64,000 nucleotides of DNA from Marinisporobacter sp. (GCA_025210525.1 JAOARP010000048.1:18541-82540), one strand, 5' to 3'; shown: positions 26,786 to 36,266, counted from the stretch's first letter. Notes: a model not told the origin generated them from the sequence alone. Program-made: numbers and translations.

Positions 26786-27283
26786 ATGCCCGTTGAAGTT
26801 GGAAAAGTTGTAGAGGGCACTGTAACTGGCATTACAAACTTTGGTGCTTTTGTTCAACTGCCAGAAGGAAAAACAGGTTTATGCCACATATCAGAAGTAG
26901 CCGATGATTATGTAAAAGACATTAGTACGTATCTTAAGGAGCAACAAAAGGTAAAGGTGAAGATTATCGCTATTGATCCGAAAGGAAAAATTAGCCTTTC
27001 GATTAGGAAAGCACAACCGAAACCTCCTAAAAGAGAATCTAAACCAGAAGCCTCTAAGTGGAAGAAAAATGATAAAGACAGACAAGGATTTAGAGAAAAA
27101 CAAGGATTTAGAGAAAAACAAGGGTTTAGAGAAAAACAAGGATTTAAAGAAAGACAACCATCTTTTGAAGATAAATTAGCACAATTTCTAAAGGATAGTG
27201 AAGAAAAACAGCAACAGGTAAAAAAATATACGAAGGATTCTAGACGAGGAAATGGATTCAATAGAAAAGGAGTCGCTAGATAA
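26786..27283 (+). CDS. S1-domain RNA-binding protein (YabR type) with repeated linker
   Basis: 165 residues. One S1 domain at residues 1-73 (VEVGKVVEGTVTGITNFGAFVQL, ...KGKISLSIRKA). A basic, Gln-rich tail contains four tandem QGFREK-like hexapeptides (about residues 100-123), encoded by an 18-bp DNA repeat, then an acidic helix and a basic end (RRGNGFNRKGVAR). B. subtilis YabR (128 residues) sits in the same place after divIC. The S1 domain suggests RNA or ribosome binding; exact role unknown. A consensus promoter suggests high expression. Confidence 0.92.
   Translation: MPVEVGKVVEGTVTGITNFGAFVQLPEGKTGLCHISEVADDYVKDISTYLKEQQKVKVKIIAIDPKGKISLSIRKAQPKPPKRESKPEASKWKKNDKDRQGFREKQGFREKQGFREKQGFKERQPSFEDKLAQFLKDSEEKQQQVKKYTKDSRRGNGFNRKGVAR
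27083..27154 (+). repeat. Four tandem 18-bp repeats inside the S1-domain gene
   Basis: Units at 27083-27100, 27101-27118, 27119-27136 and 27137-27154. Units 1 and 2 are identical (CAAGGATTTAGAGAAAAA), unit 3 has one change and unit 4 two. Each encodes a QGFREK-type hexapeptide in frame. Confidence 0.95.
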
Positions 27284-27288
27284 ATGAT

Positions 27289-27314
27289 AACCGAGACAAT
27301 GTCTCGGTTTTGTA
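27289..27314 (+). terminator. Terminator of the S1-domain gene
   Basis: Perfect 9-bp stem AACCGAGAC (27289-27297) with GTCTCGGTT (27301-27309), 3-base loop, short T-run. Confidence 0.75.
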
Positions 27315-27333
27315 TATGTAGGAGGAATTTTAT

Positions 27334-28260
27334 ATGCTAAAATTAGGGGCTATTGATATTGGAACAAATTCTATGCGAATGATCATTGCTAAAATAGAGA
27401 ATGGAGCTATTGTTAAAAGCAGTAAGCTTTTAAATACAACAAGGATGGGTCAAAATGTTGATCAAACAGGAATATTAGCTGATGAGGCAATGGATAGGAA
27501 TATTCATGCTCTGAAGGAATTTATGGAGATTGCCAAAAAAGAAAAAATAAAAAAACTACCTATTATCGCAACAAGTGCTGTAAGAGATGCAAAGAACAAA
27601 GCTATTTTTATAAAAAGAGCAAAAGAAGAAGCAAATGTATCTGTTGATGTAATCAATGGACAAAGAGAAGCAGAGCTTGGGTTTGTGGGAGTTTTAAAAG
27701 GTCTTGAAAGAGACGATGAAAATATTTTAGTGATAGATATTGGTGGAGGAAGTACAGAGTTTATTTTGGGAAATAAAGAAGGAATCAAACATTTAATCAG
27801 TATCAATATTGGAGCTGTAAGGATGACGGAAAAATTTATAACTACCGACCCTGTTTCTAAAAAAGAAATAGAGTATATGGAGAAAGCAATAGAGGACAAA
27901 ATTAAAGATACCATTCATTCTTTATGCAAATTTAAAATTGATAGAGTGATAGGAATAGGAGGAACAGCTACAACTATTGCTGCTGTATCAAAAAGAATGA
28001 AAGTTTATGATAAAGAAAAGATCCATCAAACAAATCTTAGCCATGAAAAAGTAAAGAAGACTCTTGATGAATTTTTATCAAAAAATTTAGAGGATAGAAA
28101 AAAAGTAGATGGACTACAGCCTAAGAGAGCGGATATTATTATAGCTGGAACGATTATTTTAGATAGAATATTAAAAGGGATTCAAATGGATTATATAACT
28201 ATTAGTGAGTATGACAATCTAGAGGGATTGATTTTTGAACAATTAGGTGTAAAACCATAA
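27334..28260 (+). CDS. ppx: Ppx/GppA family exopolyphosphatase
   Basis: 308 residues, the short form without C-terminal HD domain. Actin-like ATPase fold: GAIDIGTNSMRMIIAKIENG (residues 5-24), IATSAVRDAKN, the second phosphate loop ILVIDIGGGSTEFILG (about 131-146), and IGIGGTATTIAAVSKRM (about 206-222). Family members split inorganic polyphosphate and/or pppGpp. AGGAGG ribosome binding site. It lies just before spoIIE but has its own terminator. Confidence 0.92.
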   Translation: MLKLGAIDIGTNSMRMIIAKIENGAIVKSSKLLNTTRMGQNVDQTGILADEAMDRNIHALKEFMEIAKKEKIKKLPIIATSAVRDAKNKAIFIKRAKEEANVSVDVINGQREAELGFVGVLKGLERDDENILVIDIGGGSTEFILGNKEGIKHLISINIGAVRMTEKFITTDPVSKKEIEYMEKAIEDKIKDTIHSLCKFKIDRVIGIGGTATTIAAVSKRMKVYDKEKIHQTNLSHEKVKKTLDEFLSKNLEDRKKVDGLQPKRADIIIAGTIILDRILKGIQMDYITISEYDNLEGLIFEQLGVKP

Positions 28261-28291
28261 AAACAACTGTTTCTAAGTTGTTTTTTTTTAT
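28261..28291 (+). terminator. Terminator of ppx
   Basis: Short stem ACAACT (28263-28268) with AGTTGT, flanked by AA and a run of eight or more T. Confidence 0.7.
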
Positions 28292-28492
28292 TTGCATTAT
28301 ATGCTTTGCTTGAATGAATTATACTAATTTTTTATCGATAAAGTATCACCCATATCGGCAAAGTTTACCAGTAAAAGCCTCTATGTTTTTAGGATAAAGT
28401 AAAAATGGTAGGGTAACTTAGATTATATTTATGAAAATTTGTAAAAATCCATCATGGACTGTCTGAAAATTCTTGATGTTGAATCAGCCAAC

Positions 28493-28525
28493 TTGACAAA
28501 TCTTTTGAACACTCATTGATATAAT
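28493..28525 (+). promoter_or_regulatory. spoIIE promoter with 21-bp spacer (Spo0A-activated type)
   Basis: A perfect TTGACA (28493-28498) and a perfect TATAAT (28520-28525) are 21 bp apart rather than 17. B. subtilis spoIIE and spoIIG promoters have the same over-long spacing and are switched on by phosphorylated Spo0A. TGTTGAA at 28477-28483 resembles a 0A box (TGNCGAA), and TTTGTCAAG is present on the minus strand across the -35 box. Confidence 0.65.
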
Positions 28526-28557
28526 TTTTTTAACAATAAGAAATGGGTGGTGTTAAA

Positions 28558-30951
28558 ATGCTAGATAAAATAAATATTATCCCTTACAAAAGAGAATATA
28601 ATGGACAAGTACAGGGATATGTAGCAGAAAGGAAAAAAATAGGCAGTTTTGTATCTAAGAATACCCTGATCCTTTTGACTATATCTGTATTACTAGGAAG
28701 AGCAAGTATTCTAGAAGGACTTGCCCCCTTTGGAATAGCCTTTTATACATCTTTGTTGACTAGGGATAAGAAGTATTCATATATGGGATTATTTGTATTA
28801 TTAGGGATGTTTACCATGGATGCCAATGTGGCTAAATATAGCATTGCATTGGCATTATCTTTTATTGTGTTTGGTGTAATAGGAGATAAAATACGATTTA
28901 AAACTTTATCGACAGCAGCTATAGCAAGTCTGATTATGTTTGTAGCAGGAATTATTTACATGCTAGCTACAGAAATTTATATGTACGATGTAGTGATGGA
29001 AGGATTCGAATCAATCGTTGTTTTTGTTTTTATTTACATATTATCTTATGCAGTACCTATTATTATGCAAAGAACAAATAGAAAAATATTATCAAATGAA
29101 GAGTTGATATGTATAGCCATAGGGACAGCTGTTATTGTATCAGGTTTAGCTGATATAGCTATAGGCTCCTTCAGAATAGAAAATATATTTGGCTTATTAC
29201 TAACATTAATATTTGCCTATCATGGAGGAGCTAGTATTGGAGCAAGTGTGGGAATTACCATTGGGATCATTACAAGCATGTCAAGTGTTGGGACACCTAT
29301 GGTTGTTAGTATATATGGATTTTCAGGTTTACTTGCTGGCATATTTAAAGATTTAGGGAAAAAAGGATCCGTTATAGGAATGATTCTCGGTAATGCAATT
29401 CTTACTTTTTATATTAATGGATCTACGGAGGTATTAGTACAGCTTGAAGAAATTATAGCAAGTTTTGTTGTTTTTATACTTATGCCAAAATCCATGATGA
29501 ATTATATGGAGAAGTTTGTAAATGCTAATGAGTGTGAAGTAGATCAAACACGTAGTGAACGGATTAAGGAAATGGTACATGTTAGATTAAAGGAATATGC
29601 AAAAGCATTTTCTGAATTGGCTGTAACTTATGGAAATATTGCAGAGAAAAAAAGAGTGATTGATCAAAGCGATATGGCAAATATAGTAGATGAGGTAGTA
29701 GAAAAAGCTTGTAAAAATTGTGGCATGTGTAGAAGCTGTTGGCATAATAATTTTTATGGTACTTATAATGATGTAATAGATGTAATTACCTACTTAGAGT
29801 CTTATGGAGAAATAAAAACAGAAAAAATTCCTGAAGTATTGAAAAAGAGGTGTATCAAGCTCAATTATTTAATGGATGTAATACAAAGTCGTTTTGAAGT
29901 TTATAGAGTTCATTACGAATGGCAGAGAAAGCTATTTGAAAGTAGACAATTGGTAGCAGAACAATTTGATGGTGTATCTCATATCATTGATGATTTAGCT
30001 AAAGGAATAAACATGAAAATGGATTTTAGAACAGAAGTTGAAGACGCTTTGTATGTAGCCTTTGATAAAGAAGGGATTCCTATTGATAAGATTACAGTAT
30101 TCGAGAAAGAAAATAAAAAATTTGAGATTGCAATAGAAAAAAGATGTTGTTTTAATAGAAAGCAATGTGATACACGAATAGCACCTATTGTAGCTAAGAC
30201 GATAGGAAGAGAAGTTGTTAGAAAGCCTAAGTTTTGTAAAGCTAATGAAGATACGGGCACTTGTTCATTCACGTTGATTGAAGCAGAAAAATATGGAGTG
30301 GGAACAGGCTTTTCTAGGGTATCGAAGGATGATAGAGGAATTTGTGGAGACAGCTATTCTTTTATTGATTTAGCTGATGGTAAGTACATGATGGCGCTGA
30401 GTGATGGAATGGGGTCGGGAGAAAGAGCTGCTAAAGAAAGCCAAGCTACTATAGCTATATTAGAACAACTGATGGAAGCTGGGTTTGAAAAAAATGTGGC
30501 TATAAAAACAATTAATTCCATTCTTGTTTTAAAATCCTCTGAAGAGACCTTTTCAACAATGGATTTATCCATAGTTGATTTGTATACAGGAAAAGTAGAA
30601 TTTGTAAAGATTGGTGCGGCATCTAGCTTTATTAAAAGAGCAAATGGAGGAGTAGAAGCAATAAGATCTACCTCTCTTCCAATAGGAATCCTTAATAATA
30701 TAGACATTGAAAGCTTTGGTCAAAAATTAAATAATGGAGATTTTATAGTGATGATGTCTGATGGTGTATTAGATGCAGATACAGATATAGATGAAAAAGA
30801 AAAATGGGTTATAGGTGCTCTTGAAAAATTGGATAGTAAAAATCCTCAATTTATTGCAGATGAGCTTTTAGATATGGCTATAAAAAAATATGGAAACCAG
30901 GTGAAGGACGACATGACTGTGATGGTTTCAAAAATATGGGAAAGACGATAA
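28558..30951 (+). CDS. spoIIE: Stage II sporulation phosphatase SpoIIE
   Basis: 797 residues from an ATG preceded by GGGTGGTG (an ATG at 28543 overlaps it). An N-terminal polytopic domain of about ten membrane spans (residues 40-320), a central regulatory/oligomerisation region (320-570) with Cys-rich segments CKNCGMCRSCW and RCCFNRKQCD, and a C-terminal PP2C phosphatase domain with CGDSYSF..ALSDGMGSGERAAKES and VMMSDGVLDAD holding the metal-binding aspartates. SpoIIE dephosphorylates SpoIIAA to activate SigF in the forespore and acts at the polar septum. Followed by yabS and yabT as in B. subtilis. Confidence 0.97.
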   Translation: MLDKINIIPYKREYNGQVQGYVAERKKIGSFVSKNTLILLTISVLLGRASILEGLAPFGIAFYTSLLTRDKKYSYMGLFVLLGMFTMDANVAKYSIALALSFIVFGVIGDKIRFKTLSTAAIASLIMFVAGIIYMLATEIYMYDVVMEGFESIVVFVFIYILSYAVPIIMQRTNRKILSNEELICIAIGTAVIVSGLADIAIGSFRIENIFGLLLTLIFAYHGGASIGASVGITIGIITSMSSVGTPMVVSIYGFSGLLAGIFKDLGKKGSVIGMILGNAILTFYINGSTEVLVQLEEIIASFVVFILMPKSMMNYMEKFVNANECEVDQTRSERIKEMVHVRLKEYAKAFSELAVTYGNIAEKKRVIDQSDMANIVDEVVEKACKNCGMCRSCWHNNFYGTYNDVIDVITYLESYGEIKTEKIPEVLKKRCIKLNYLMDVIQSRFEVYRVHYEWQRKLFESRQLVAEQFDGVSHIIDDLAKGINMKMDFRTEVEDALYVAFDKEGIPIDKITVFEKENKKFEIAIEKRCCFNRKQCDTRIAPIVAKTIGREVVRKPKFCKANEDTGTCSFTLIEAEKYGVGTGFSRVSKDDRGICGDSYSFIDLADGKYMMALSDGMGSGERAAKESQATIAILEQLMEAGFEKNVAIKTINSILVLKSSEETFSTMDLSIVDLYTGKVEFVKIGAASSFIKRANGGVEAIRSTSLPIGILNNIDIESFGQKLNNGDFIVMMSDGVLDADTDIDEKEKWVIGALEKLDSKNPQFIADELLDMAIKKYGNQVKDDMTVMVSKIWERR

Positions 30952-30978
30952 GGGCCTAAGAAGGCTCTTTTCTTTTTG
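30952..30978 (+). terminator. Weak terminator after spoIIE
   Basis: 6-bp stem GGGCCT (30952-30957) with AGGCTC (30962-30967), one wobble, followed by TTTTCTTTTT. Confidence 0.6.
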
Positions 30979-31042
30979 GAAGAAATAGTATAGAAAGTAT
31001 TATGCTTGCCAATAATTTAAATAAATATAAGGGAGAGGGCGG

Positions 31043-31780
31043 ATGAAAGTGGAAATTAAACAGATCATTTTAGTTACGGATGGAAAGTCAAACATAGGAG
31101 GAAATCCTATAACAGTAGCAAAAGATGCAAAAAAAGAAGATATTATTGTGAATACCATTGGAATTATCGATGAGGGTTGTTGTGATGAGGAGGCTCTTTG
31201 TGAGGTAGAAAAAATTGCACAGGCTGGTGGTGGAGTATGGGAAAATACAATGATTCAAAATTTAGGAAAGACCATGCATATACTCACTCAAAAAACAGTT
31301 AATAAAACTATTGAGACCATTGTAGGAAAGCAATTAAAAAAAATAGTAGGTACTGATCTTTCTGATATTCCGCCCGAAGTAAGGAGTAAGGTGGTTGATT
31401 ACATGGATCAGCTTGGAGAGGAAGCAAATGTGAAATGCTGTATTTTGATGGATTGTAGTGGGAGTATGAAAAACAAGATAAGTACTGCTAGACAAAGCAT
31501 TATAGAATTGATGAATTCTTTGAATGGAAGAAAGGGAAAAAGCGAAGTAGCAGTTATTGCTTATCCTGGAGAAAATGGACAATTTACAACCTTAATTAGT
31601 GATTTTACGCAAAATATACAAGAAGTGAAAGATAAAATATTTGGACTAAAGACAGGTGGGACAACGCCTACAGCAGCAGCTATTAATAGAGGAATATTTC
31701 TAATGAAAGGGAATAAAGAGGAAGAAATAGAAGAGATGATTTTAAATAGCGAGCCTCTATTAAAAGAGAGTATGGTATAG
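31043..31780 (+). CDS. yabS: von Willebrand A domain protein YabS
   Basis: 245 residues. The second half is a VWA domain with a complete MIDAS start DCSGS (residues 137-141) and TGGTTPTAAAI near 212-222. The first 85 residues (IILVTDGKSNIGGNP...VNTIGI) look like the C-terminal half of another VWA fold, as if a VWA domain had been permuted or half deleted. It lies between spoIIE and the kinase yabT, as in B. subtilis, where yabS is SigE-dependent and of unknown function. GGGAGAGGG ribosome binding site; strong terminator behind. Confidence 0.88.
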   Translation: MKVEIKQIILVTDGKSNIGGNPITVAKDAKKEDIIVNTIGIIDEGCCDEEALCEVEKIAQAGGGVWENTMIQNLGKTMHILTQKTVNKTIETIVGKQLKKIVGTDLSDIPPEVRSKVVDYMDQLGEEANVKCCILMDCSGSMKNKISTARQSIIELMNSLNGRKGKSEVAVIAYPGENGQFTTLISDFTQNIQEVKDKIFGLKTGGTTPTAAAINRGIFLMKGNKEEEIEEMILNSEPLLKESMV

Positions 31781-31812
31781 AAAGCGACTATGAATAGTCG
31801 CTTTTTCTTCTA
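31781..31812 (+). terminator. Terminator of yabS
   Basis: Perfect 10-bp stem AAAGCGACTA (31781-31790) with TAGTCGCTTT (31795-31804), then TTCTTC. Confidence 0.8.
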
Positions 31813-31868
31813 TAAAAAGGATAATAGAAGAACGTTTTTTTTAGTAGGAAAGAGAGGTTGCAGGGAGA

Positions 31869-32759
31869 ATGGATCAAAAATTATATGCCGGGTTTATATT
31901 AAAGGGAAAATGGAACCATAATCAATATGAAATCATAAATTTATTAGGGGTTGGGGGAATTGGACAAGTTTATAAGGTAAAAGACATGAACAATAAGATT
32001 TGGGCACTAAAAATAAGCACCGAGATGCAAAGTATCACAAAGGAATATGATATGTTAAATCGATTTAGGTATATAGGTCTTGTTCCTAAGGTAAAAGAAA
32101 TAGATGATTTTTCTTGTGACAAGGATCAACTATATTATATGGTAATGGAATATATAGAGGGGAAAAATTTAAAAGAATATATTAAGATAAAACCTATAAA
32201 TGCAAAAGCTGCTATGGGTATTACAATCCTCATAGGAAAAGCTTTTTTGATGTTGCATAAAAAAGATTTTATTTTTGGAGATTTAAAATTAGAAAATTTG
32301 ATGATTGATACAAAAAATAATGTAATAAAAATCATTGATCTAGGAGGTGTTACCCCTATGGGATCTTCAGTAAAAGAATTTACACCTTTATATGATCGAG
32401 CGAGTTGGAATATGGGAATTAGAAGAGGAGATGAAAATTATGATCTTTTCAGTTTAAGCATGTTACTTACTACTCTTTTATTAAGAAAAAGTTTTATTCC
32501 AGGAAAAATATCTGTGGATGAATTGATAAAAAAGCTAAAAGATATACACATTTCTTCAATATTGACAAATTTAATCCACAAGGGATTTATACAAAATAGC
32601 AAATCCTTTAAAGATTTTCTAATAGAATTAGAAAAAATATATATAAATAATATCTATCAAGAAAAATGTTTTACATTAGATCGACAAAATTTTGCTATCA
32701 ATATGCTGTTTGTTGGAAGTATATTGTTATTTTTAGGAGTTGTGATCCAATGCTTATAA
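31869..32759 (+). CDS. yabT: Serine/threonine protein kinase YabT
   Basis: 296 residues. Hanks-type kinase domain: glycine loop GVGGIGQVYKV (27-37), ATP lysine in WALKIS (K48), catalytic loop FIFGDLKLEN with D138, K140 and N143, but with FG in place of the usual HR, and metal-binding DLGG (D157) in place of DFG. The last 20 residues are a single membrane span with almost nothing outside, as in B. subtilis YabT, a DNA-stimulated kinase of the forespore septum that phosphorylates RecA. Encoded next to the phosphatase SpoIIE. Confidence 0.92.
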   Translation: MDQKLYAGFILKGKWNHNQYEIINLLGVGGIGQVYKVKDMNNKIWALKISTEMQSITKEYDMLNRFRYIGLVPKVKEIDDFSCDKDQLYYMVMEYIEGKNLKEYIKIKPINAKAAMGITILIGKAFLMLHKKDFIFGDLKLENLMIDTKNNVIKIIDLGGVTPMGSSVKEFTPLYDRASWNMGIRRGDENYDLFSLSMLLTTLLLRKSFIPGKISVDELIKKLKDIHISSILTNLIHKGFIQNSKSFKDFLIELEKIYINNIYQEKCFTLDRQNFAINMLFVGSILLFLGVVIQCL

Positions 32760-32856
32760 AAAAGTATTTTGATTTAAAAGGGTTTTAAGGGGAAAATATA
32801 GAAATATATGAAGGTCTTTCTTTCAAAATTTAAGGTTCAGATAGGAGTATAGATTG

Positions 32857-34242
32857 ATGCTTGAGAAATTTCTAAAGACAGTAAAAAAACATCATATGTT
32901 TCAAAAAGGAGATGGGATTGTAATAGGGGTTTCGGGAGGACCTGATTCTATGACGCTTTTACACCTTTTGTATAGAATTAGAGAGGAATATGATTTAAAT
33001 CTCTATGCAGTTCATCTAAATCATCAATTTAGGGGGAAAGAAGCTGATGAAGATGCAGAATATGTAAGGAAGTTTTGTGAAAATATAGGCATAAAATCTT
33101 TTATATTTAGTGAGAATATAACCACGTATAGTAATGAGAAAGGCATTACATTTGAAGAGGCAGGCAGAGAAATAAGATATAAATTATTTCATGAAGTAAT
33201 GAAAGACATGAAGGCAAATAAAATTGCTGTTGCTCAGAATATGGATGACCAAGCAGAGACACTATTGATGAGACTCATGAGAGGAAGTGGGGTTGAGGGT
33301 CTTAGTGCTATTGACTATGTGAGAGAAGATAAAATTATAAGACCTATTTTAGATATTACAAGAGAAGAGATTGAAAGCTATTGTCGTAAATATGATTTAC
33401 ACCCAAGAATTGATAAAACTAATTTAGAAGCAGTTTACACAAGAAATCGTATAAGATTAGAACTTATTCCCTACATAGAAGAACATTTTAATAGAAATAT
33501 TAAACAAGTATTAGCAAGAACAACAAATCTTATAAAAGAAGATAAAGATTTTTTAAATCTTTCAGCAGAAGAAGCGTATAGAAAGCTTACTAAAAAAGAA
33601 AATTCAGAGATTATTATTTGTAAAGAAGCATATGAAAGGCAGCATATAGCTATTAAAAAGAGAATATTACGTAAAGCAATATTTGAAATTCAAGGGGATT
33701 TAAAAGATATACAAAATAAGCATATACAAAAAGTATTAAATTTAATTCAATATGGCCAAGTAGGAGGTCATATTGATTTGCCGAGAAAGCTTTATGTAGT
33801 TTTGGATTATAAAAATGTTGTGATTGGAAAAGGAAAAAGAAAAATAGAAAATAATGATTTTGAATACAATATAAATATTGGTGAAACATTAAATATAAAA
33901 GAGTTAAATACTACTTTAAGAGCGGTAGTTGTAGAGCATAAAGAACTAAAAAACATATCTAAAGGAAAAAATGAGAAATATTTTGATTTTGATAAAATAA
34001 AAAATAATATGATTGTTCGAAATAGAAAAAATGGAGATCGTTTTATACCTCTTGGTATGAAAGGAAGTAAAAAGTTAAAGGATTTTTTTATTGATCAAAA
34101 AATATCTAGAGAAGAGAGAGACAAGATTCCTCTTGTTTGTGATGGAGAAAAAATCATATGGGTAATCGGACATCGTATGAGTGAAGAATATAAAGTAGGG
34201 GAAGATACAAATAAGGTTCTAGTTTTATGCTATAAATCATAG
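32857..34242 (+). CDS. tilS: tRNA(Ile)-lysidine synthase TilS
   Basis: 461 residues from the ATG at 32857 with TAGGAG nine bases before. Attaches lysine to C34 of the CAU-anticodon tRNA so that it reads AUA. N-terminal PP-loop ATPase IVIGVSGGPDSMTLLHLL (about 22-39), HLNHQFRGKEADEDAEYV, then substrate-binding domain and the TilS C-terminal domain (MIVRNRKNGDRFIPLGMKGSKKLKDFF). AUA is used heavily in these genes, so it should be essential. The usual next gene hprT is absent; ftsH follows. Confidence 0.96.
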   Translation: MLEKFLKTVKKHHMFQKGDGIVIGVSGGPDSMTLLHLLYRIREEYDLNLYAVHLNHQFRGKEADEDAEYVRKFCENIGIKSFIFSENITTYSNEKGITFEEAGREIRYKLFHEVMKDMKANKIAVAQNMDDQAETLLMRLMRGSGVEGLSAIDYVREDKIIRPILDITREEIESYCRKYDLHPRIDKTNLEAVYTRNRIRLELIPYIEEHFNRNIKQVLARTTNLIKEDKDFLNLSAEEAYRKLTKKENSEIIICKEAYERQHIAIKKRILRKAIFEIQGDLKDIQNKHIQKVLNLIQYGQVGGHIDLPRKLYVVLDYKNVVIGKGKRKIENNDFEYNINIGETLNIKELNTTLRAVVVEHKELKNISKGKNEKYFDFDKIKNNMIVRNRKNGDRFIPLGMKGSKKLKDFFIDQKISREERDKIPLVCDGEKIIWVIGHRMSEEYKVGEDTNKVLVLCYKS

Positions 34243-34290
34243 AGCTAGAGGATTTTTCAAATATTTAACAACGGAAGATGATTGAATTGA

Positions 34291-34319
34291 TTGTCTTATA
34301 TAAAAAAATGTGGTAGAAT
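34291..34319 (+). promoter_or_regulatory. Sigma-A promoter of ftsH
   Basis: TTGTCT (34291-34296), 17-bp spacer, TAGAAT (34314-34319), 48 bp before the ftsH start. Confidence 0.65.
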
Positions 34320-34366
34320 TAAAAGATGTTAAATTCAAGAATAACGTTTTGAAAGGAGGGCTTTGG

Positions 34367-36232
34367 TTGAAGAAATTTTTTAGGGGAGCTAGCTTCTATA
34401 TACTAATATTTATTATTATCATTTCCATTGTACACTTCTACGGACAGCCAGCGCAAGATAAATTAAATTTATCCGTTTCAGAATTTATCAACCAATTACA
34501 AAAAGAAAATGTTCAAGAAATTACAATAGTGGAAAATGCTATTGTGGGAAAATTGAAAAATGATCAAGAATTTAAAACATATATACCACCTGTGGTTCGT
34601 TCTGAAATATTAACAGAAAAATATATACTTCCTCAAATGGAAAGTGGAAAATTAGTTGTTAAGGGAGAGCCACCAGCAAAGACACCATGGTTCTTTGAGA
34701 TTTTACCTTCTATATTTATGGTTCTAATTTTTGTCGTATTTTGGTTTGTATTTATGCAACAATCTCAAGGGGGCGGAAGCCGTGTTATGTCCTTTGGGAA
34801 GAGTAAAGCGAAGCTGCATAAAGAAGATGAAAGAAAAAAGGTTACCTTTGATGATGTTGCAGGGCTTGATGAAGAAAAAGAAGAATTGCAAGAGGTTGTT
34901 GATTTCCTAAAGAATCCTAAAAAATATATGGAATTAGGTGCAAGAATCCCAACCGGTATATTAATGGTGGGGCCTCCAGGAACAGGAAAAACCTATCTTT
35001 CTCGTGCTACAGCAGGAGAAGCAGGGGTACCATTCTTTAGTATAAGTGGTTCTGATTTTGTTGAAATGTTTGTGGGGGTTGGAGCATCTCGTGTTCGTGA
35101 CCTTTTTGAACAAGCAAAGAAAAATTCACCATGCATTGTGTTTATAGATGAAATCGATGCAGTAGGAAGAAAAAGAGGAGCAGGTCTTGGTGGAGGGCAT
35201 GATGAAAGAGAGCAGACACTAAACCAATTACTTGTGGAGATGGATGGATTTGGTATTAATGAGGGAATCATTATTATCGCTGCAACCAACAGACCAGACA
35301 TCCTAGACCCTGCATTACTTCGTCCAGGTAGATTTGATAGACAGGTAATGGTAGGTGTTCCAGATATTAAAGGTAGAGAAGAAATATTAAAAGTGCATTG
35401 TAAAAATAAGCCTTTAGCAGAAGGTGTAGATTTAAAGGTTCTAGCTAGAAGAACACCTGGATTTACTCCAGCAGATATTGAAAATCTAATGAATGAAGCA
35501 GCTCTTTTATCTGCTAGAAAGAATGATAAAAAAATAAGTATGAGTACAATTGAAGAAGCTATTACAAAAGTAATTGCAGGACCAGAAAAAAGAAGTAGAG
35601 TTGTTAGTGAAAAGGATAGAAAGCTTACAGCATTCCATGAGGCAGGGCATGCTGTCGTAGCAAGAATGCTTCCAAATACAGATCCTGTACATCAAGTTAC
35701 GATTATTCCTAGAGGTAGAGCAGGTGGATTTACGATGATTCTACCTAAGGAAGAGAAAAGCTATGCTACAAAGACTGAAATGGAAGAACAGATTGTACAT
35801 CTTTTAGGAGGTAGAGTTGCTGAAAAGCTAGTATTAAATGATATTAGTACTGGAGCTAGCAATGACTTAGAAAGAGCTACAAATATTGCTAAAGCTATGG
35901 TTACCAAGTATGGAATGAGCGATACCTTAGGACCTATTGCTTATAGCACAGAAGATGAAGTATTCTTAGGAAGAGATTTTTCTACAAAGAGAAATTATTC
36001 AGAAGAAATTGCTTCTAAAATCGATAAAGAAATAAGGATGATTATAGATGAAGGCTATGAAAAAGCGGAAACCTTATTAAATGAAAATATGGAAAAGCTT
36101 CATTTGGTAGCCAATACACTTCTTGAAGTTGAAACCCTTAATGCAGAGGACTTTGAAAAGCTATTTGCAGAGGAAACAAGTATTTTTGATTTAGAAAAGA
36201 AAGATAACTTCTTAGATTTAGACAAAGAATAA
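34367..36232 (+). CDS. ftsH: Membrane ATP-dependent zinc protease FtsH
   Basis: 621 residues from a TTG at 34367, six bases after AAAGGAGGG; the open frame extends upstream to 34310 but the promoter -10 box lies there. Two membrane spans (about 10-28 and 108-128) flank an extracytoplasmic domain. AAA+ module with Walker [22 protein letters not shown] and the second region of homology [21 protein letters not shown]; then the zinc protease motif HEAGH. The segment after Walker A reads [11 protein letters not shown] where most FtsH have LLAKAVAGEAG. Degrades misfolded membrane proteins and regulators, including in sporulation. Confidence 0.96.
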   Translation: MKKFFRGASFYILIFIIIISIVHFYGQPAQDKLNLSVSEFINQLQKENVQEITIVENAIVGKLKNDQEFKTYIPPVVRSEILTEKYILPQMESGKLVVKGEPPAKTPWFFEILPSIFMVLIFVVFWFVFMQQSQGGGSRVMSFGKSKAKLHKEDERKKVTFDDVAGLDEEKEELQEVVDFLKNPKKYMELGARIPTGILMVGPPGTGKTYLSRATAGEAGVPFFSISGSDFVEMFVGVGASRVRDLFEQAKKNSPCIVFIDEIDAVGRKRGAGLGGGHDEREQTLNQLLVEMDGFGINEGIIIIAATNRPDILDPALLRPGRFDRQVMVGVPDIKGREEILKVHCKNKPLAEGVDLKVLARRTPGFTPADIENLMNEAALLSARKNDKKISMSTIEEAITKVIAGPEKRSRVVSEKDRKLTAFHEAGHAVVARMLPNTDPVHQVTIIPRGRAGGFTMILPKEEKSYATKTEMEEQIVHLLGGRVAEKLVLNDISTGASNDLERATNIAKAMVTKYGMSDTLGPIAYSTEDEVFLGRDFSTKRNYSEEIASKIDKEIRMIIDEGYEKAETLLNENMEKLHLVANTLLEVETLNAEDFEKLFAEETSIFDLEKKDNFLDLDKE

Positions 36233-36237
36233 TAAAG

Positions 36238-36266
36238 AATCCCTTTGCTTATGCAAAGGGGTTTTC
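36238..36266 (+). terminator. Terminator of ftsH
   Basis: 8-bp perfect stem CCCTTTGC (36241-36248) with GCAAAGGG (36253-36260), extendable by wobble and A-T pairs, then TTTTC. Confidence 0.85.

Noticed and set aside
27083..27154. CRISPR-like array
   Set aside because: Repeats are contiguous without spacers and lie inside a coding frame.
26891..27261. Long reverse-strand open frames opposite the S1-domain gene
   Set aside because: They mirror the low-complexity repeat region, lack ribosome binding sites, and the plus-strand product is a clear S1 protein.
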